A stretch of 34,766 bases of DNA from CAZDSS01 sp964508185 (GTDB taxonomy: Bacteria > Pseudomonadota > Alphaproteobacteria > Sphingomonadales > Govanellaceae). The stretch covers positions 1 to 34,766 of the forward strand of contig CAZDSS010000016.1 in assembly GCA_964508185.1 (NCBI GenBank). The letters are read 5' to 3'. Both the position numbers and the translations under genes were made by a program. The notes beneath the pieces are model-generated. The model did no database searches and had not been told where the DNA came from. It was given only the letters and a program-made list of their open reading frames with translations. The number at the start of each line of letters is the position of its first letter. Within the stretch, counting starts at the first letter, position 1. Below, piece after piece: positions 32,304-34,766 of this stretch.

Positions 32304-32334
32304 AAACGGCCGCTCTACGGAGCGGCCGTTTTTT
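32304..32334 (+). terminator. Intrinsic terminator of the orphan gene (UACG tetraloop)
   Basis: AAACGGCCGCTC (32304-32315) pairs with GAGCGGCCGTTT (32320-32331) around a TACG loop closed by C-G, an extra-stable UNCG tetraloop, followed by further T to 32334. It lies 18 bp after the stop. Confidence 0.93.
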
Positions 32335-32393
32335 CATCCGATGGCTGTCCAAGGTTCGGGCAGACCGCGCAACGGGCGCCCCGCGCGACTGGA

Positions 32394-32729
32394 TCAAGCG
32401 GCGTGAGTCTTGATGCCCTTTTCCTTGAAGAGGGTCGCAAGCTCGCCGGTTGCGGCCATCTCGCGGACAATGTCGCAGCCGCCGATGAATTCGCCCTTCA
32501 CATAAAGCTGGGGGATGGTCGGCCAGTTGGAATATTCCTTGATCCCCTGGCGGATCGCCGGGTCCTGCAACACGTCGATGCCCTTGAACTGGACGCCGAA
32601 ATGGTCGAGCACCTCGACCACCGCGGCGGAAAAGCCGCATTGCGGGAACATGGGGCTGCCCTTCATGTAGAGCACCACATCATTGTTCTTGATGTCGGCT
32701 TCGATGCGTTCGATCAACGGTTCGTTCAT
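32394..32729 (-). CDS. grxD: Monothiol glutaredoxin, Grx4/GrxD type
   Basis: This 111-residue monothiol glutaredoxin has the CGFS active site at residues 31-34 in GSPMFPQCGFS. The glutathione-binding signatures are the WPTIPQLYVKGEFIGGCDI segment and the preceding TVxxx-like SNWPT. CGFS glutaredoxins bind a bridging 2Fe-2S cluster with two glutathiones and pass clusters to targets, often together with BolA proteins. Its gene follows the BolA-like gene by 39 bp on the same strand, and both follow purL, a common alphaproteobacterial order. It therefore probably acts in Fe-S trafficking and iron sensing as a GrxD-BolA complex. No oddities were seen. Confidence 0.96.
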   Translation of the reverse strand: MNEPLIERIEADIKNNDVVLYMKGSPMFPQCGFSAAVVEVLDHFGVQFKGIDVLQDPAIRQGIKEYSNWPTIPQLYVKGEFIGGCDIVREMAATGELATLFKEKGIKTHAA

Positions 32730-32768
32730 GGATTGGGTCTTTCGTTACGGGATCTTGCGATCTTTTGC

Positions 32769-33008
32769 TCAGGCGTCCTCGGGCACCGCGGTCTGCAGGG
32801 CGAGGGCGTGGAGTTCGCCGCCCATGCGGCCGCGCAGCGCCTCGTAGACCATCTGGTGCTGCTGGATCCGGGTCTTGTCCTTGAAGGCGGAGGATACCAC
32901 CAGCGCGGCATAGTGATCGCCGTCGCCGCGCAGGTCCTGGATCGTTACCTGGGCGTCGGGGATCGATTCCTTGATCAGCCGCTCGATGTCTTCCGCTTGC
33001 ATGGCCAT
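32769..33008 (-). CDS. BolA/IbaG-family protein
   Basis: This 79-residue class II KH-like BolA protein has the pattern IERLIKESIPDAQVTIQDLRGDGDHYAALVVSSAFKDKTRIQQHQMVYEAL, the family's beta-alpha-beta core. The region QQHQMVYEALRGRM carries the conserved His used to bind a 2Fe-2S cluster with a monothiol glutaredoxin. The short loop before it is of the IbaG/YrbA (BolA2) type rather than E. coli BolA. ATG at 33008 is chosen, with GAGG 8 nt upstream; a longer frame to 33053 has an unrelated acidic N-terminus. It is 60 bp after the purL stop and 39 bp before grxD, so co-transcription is likely. Confidence 0.92.
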   Translation of the reverse strand: MAMQAEDIERLIKESIPDAQVTIQDLRGDGDHYAALVVSSAFKDKTRIQQHQMVYEALRGRMGGELHALALQTAVPEDA

Positions 33009-33068
33009 GGCATCATCCTCGTCGTCTTGTGCATGCCGCCAGGATGGCGGCATCCCCAGGGTCGGATC

Positions 33069-34727
<1,659 letters not shown>

Positions 34728-34766
34728 CCTTCGATGCTCGTTGCGCCGACGGCTCTTTCGCAGTAG

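Overview
The window is GC-rich chromosomal DNA, read here as alphaproteobacterial. The basis is the gene content: a purL-bolA-grxD arrangement, a BigR-type sulfide regulon, class II DAHP synthase, DUF481 porin-like proteins with an alphaproteobacterial-style N-terminus, and a CYP101-like P450 with a putidaredoxin-like ferredoxin. Sphingomonadales or a nearby order is a reasonable guess from protein style, but nothing here proves it. No IS element, prophage, integrase or CRISPR array is visible. Most of the DNA is housekeeping genes mixed with small accessory modules.

Layout. 1-0.8 kb: the lepA 3' end, a small membrane protein and tRNA-Ser(GGA). 0.8-3.5 kb: a sulfide/persulfide module. An ArsR-type BigR-like sensor, a membrane-anchored rhodanese and a TSUP exporter run leftward; an ETHE1-type persulfide dioxygenase is divergent from an AT-rich operator region. 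3.5-5.9 kb: a ferritin-like protein, a SAM methyltransferase and meso-diaminopimelate dehydrogenase. 6.0-8.4 kb: a leftward set of 2Fe-2S ferredoxin, CYP101-like P450 and TetR regulator, with no ferredoxin reductase nearby. 8.4-9.1 kb: a 416-bp intergenic region with a 30-bp dyad, then an I78-type inhibitor lipoprotein. 9.3-13.0 kb: a CDP-alcohol phosphotransferase, a flippase-like membrane protein, a convergently overlapping sugar/polyol-phosphate nucleotidyltransferase and a nucleoside deaminase.

13.0-15.6 kb: a Slam outer-membrane translocon with its likely client, a TbpB-barrel surface lipoprotein that has a Pro/Glu-rich stalk and a Gly/His-rich segment. 15.8-22.5 kb: gabD, a DUF898 (YjgN)/M48 protease pair, glutathione reductase and class II DAHP synthase. 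22.5-28.5 kb: a rightward housekeeping run of nadE, gltX, cysS, trmJ and rpsD, with overlaps between gltX/cysS and cysS/trmJ. 28.5-30.5 kb: two tandem, closely related DUF481 outer-membrane proteins. 30.8-32.3 kb: an unrecognised 501-residue protein with a charged linker. 32.4-34.8 kb: grxD, a BolA/IbaG-like gene and most of purL.

The strongest candidates for less-described biology are the Slam-client pair with its unusual linker, the nucleotidyltransferase/CDP-alcohol transferase/flippase set (which resembles a split, membrane-linked version of the archaeal inositol-phosphate enzyme pair), and the orphan 501-aa gene. The right edge is also odd: purL similarity stops abruptly at a Met codon 39 bp from the end of the window.
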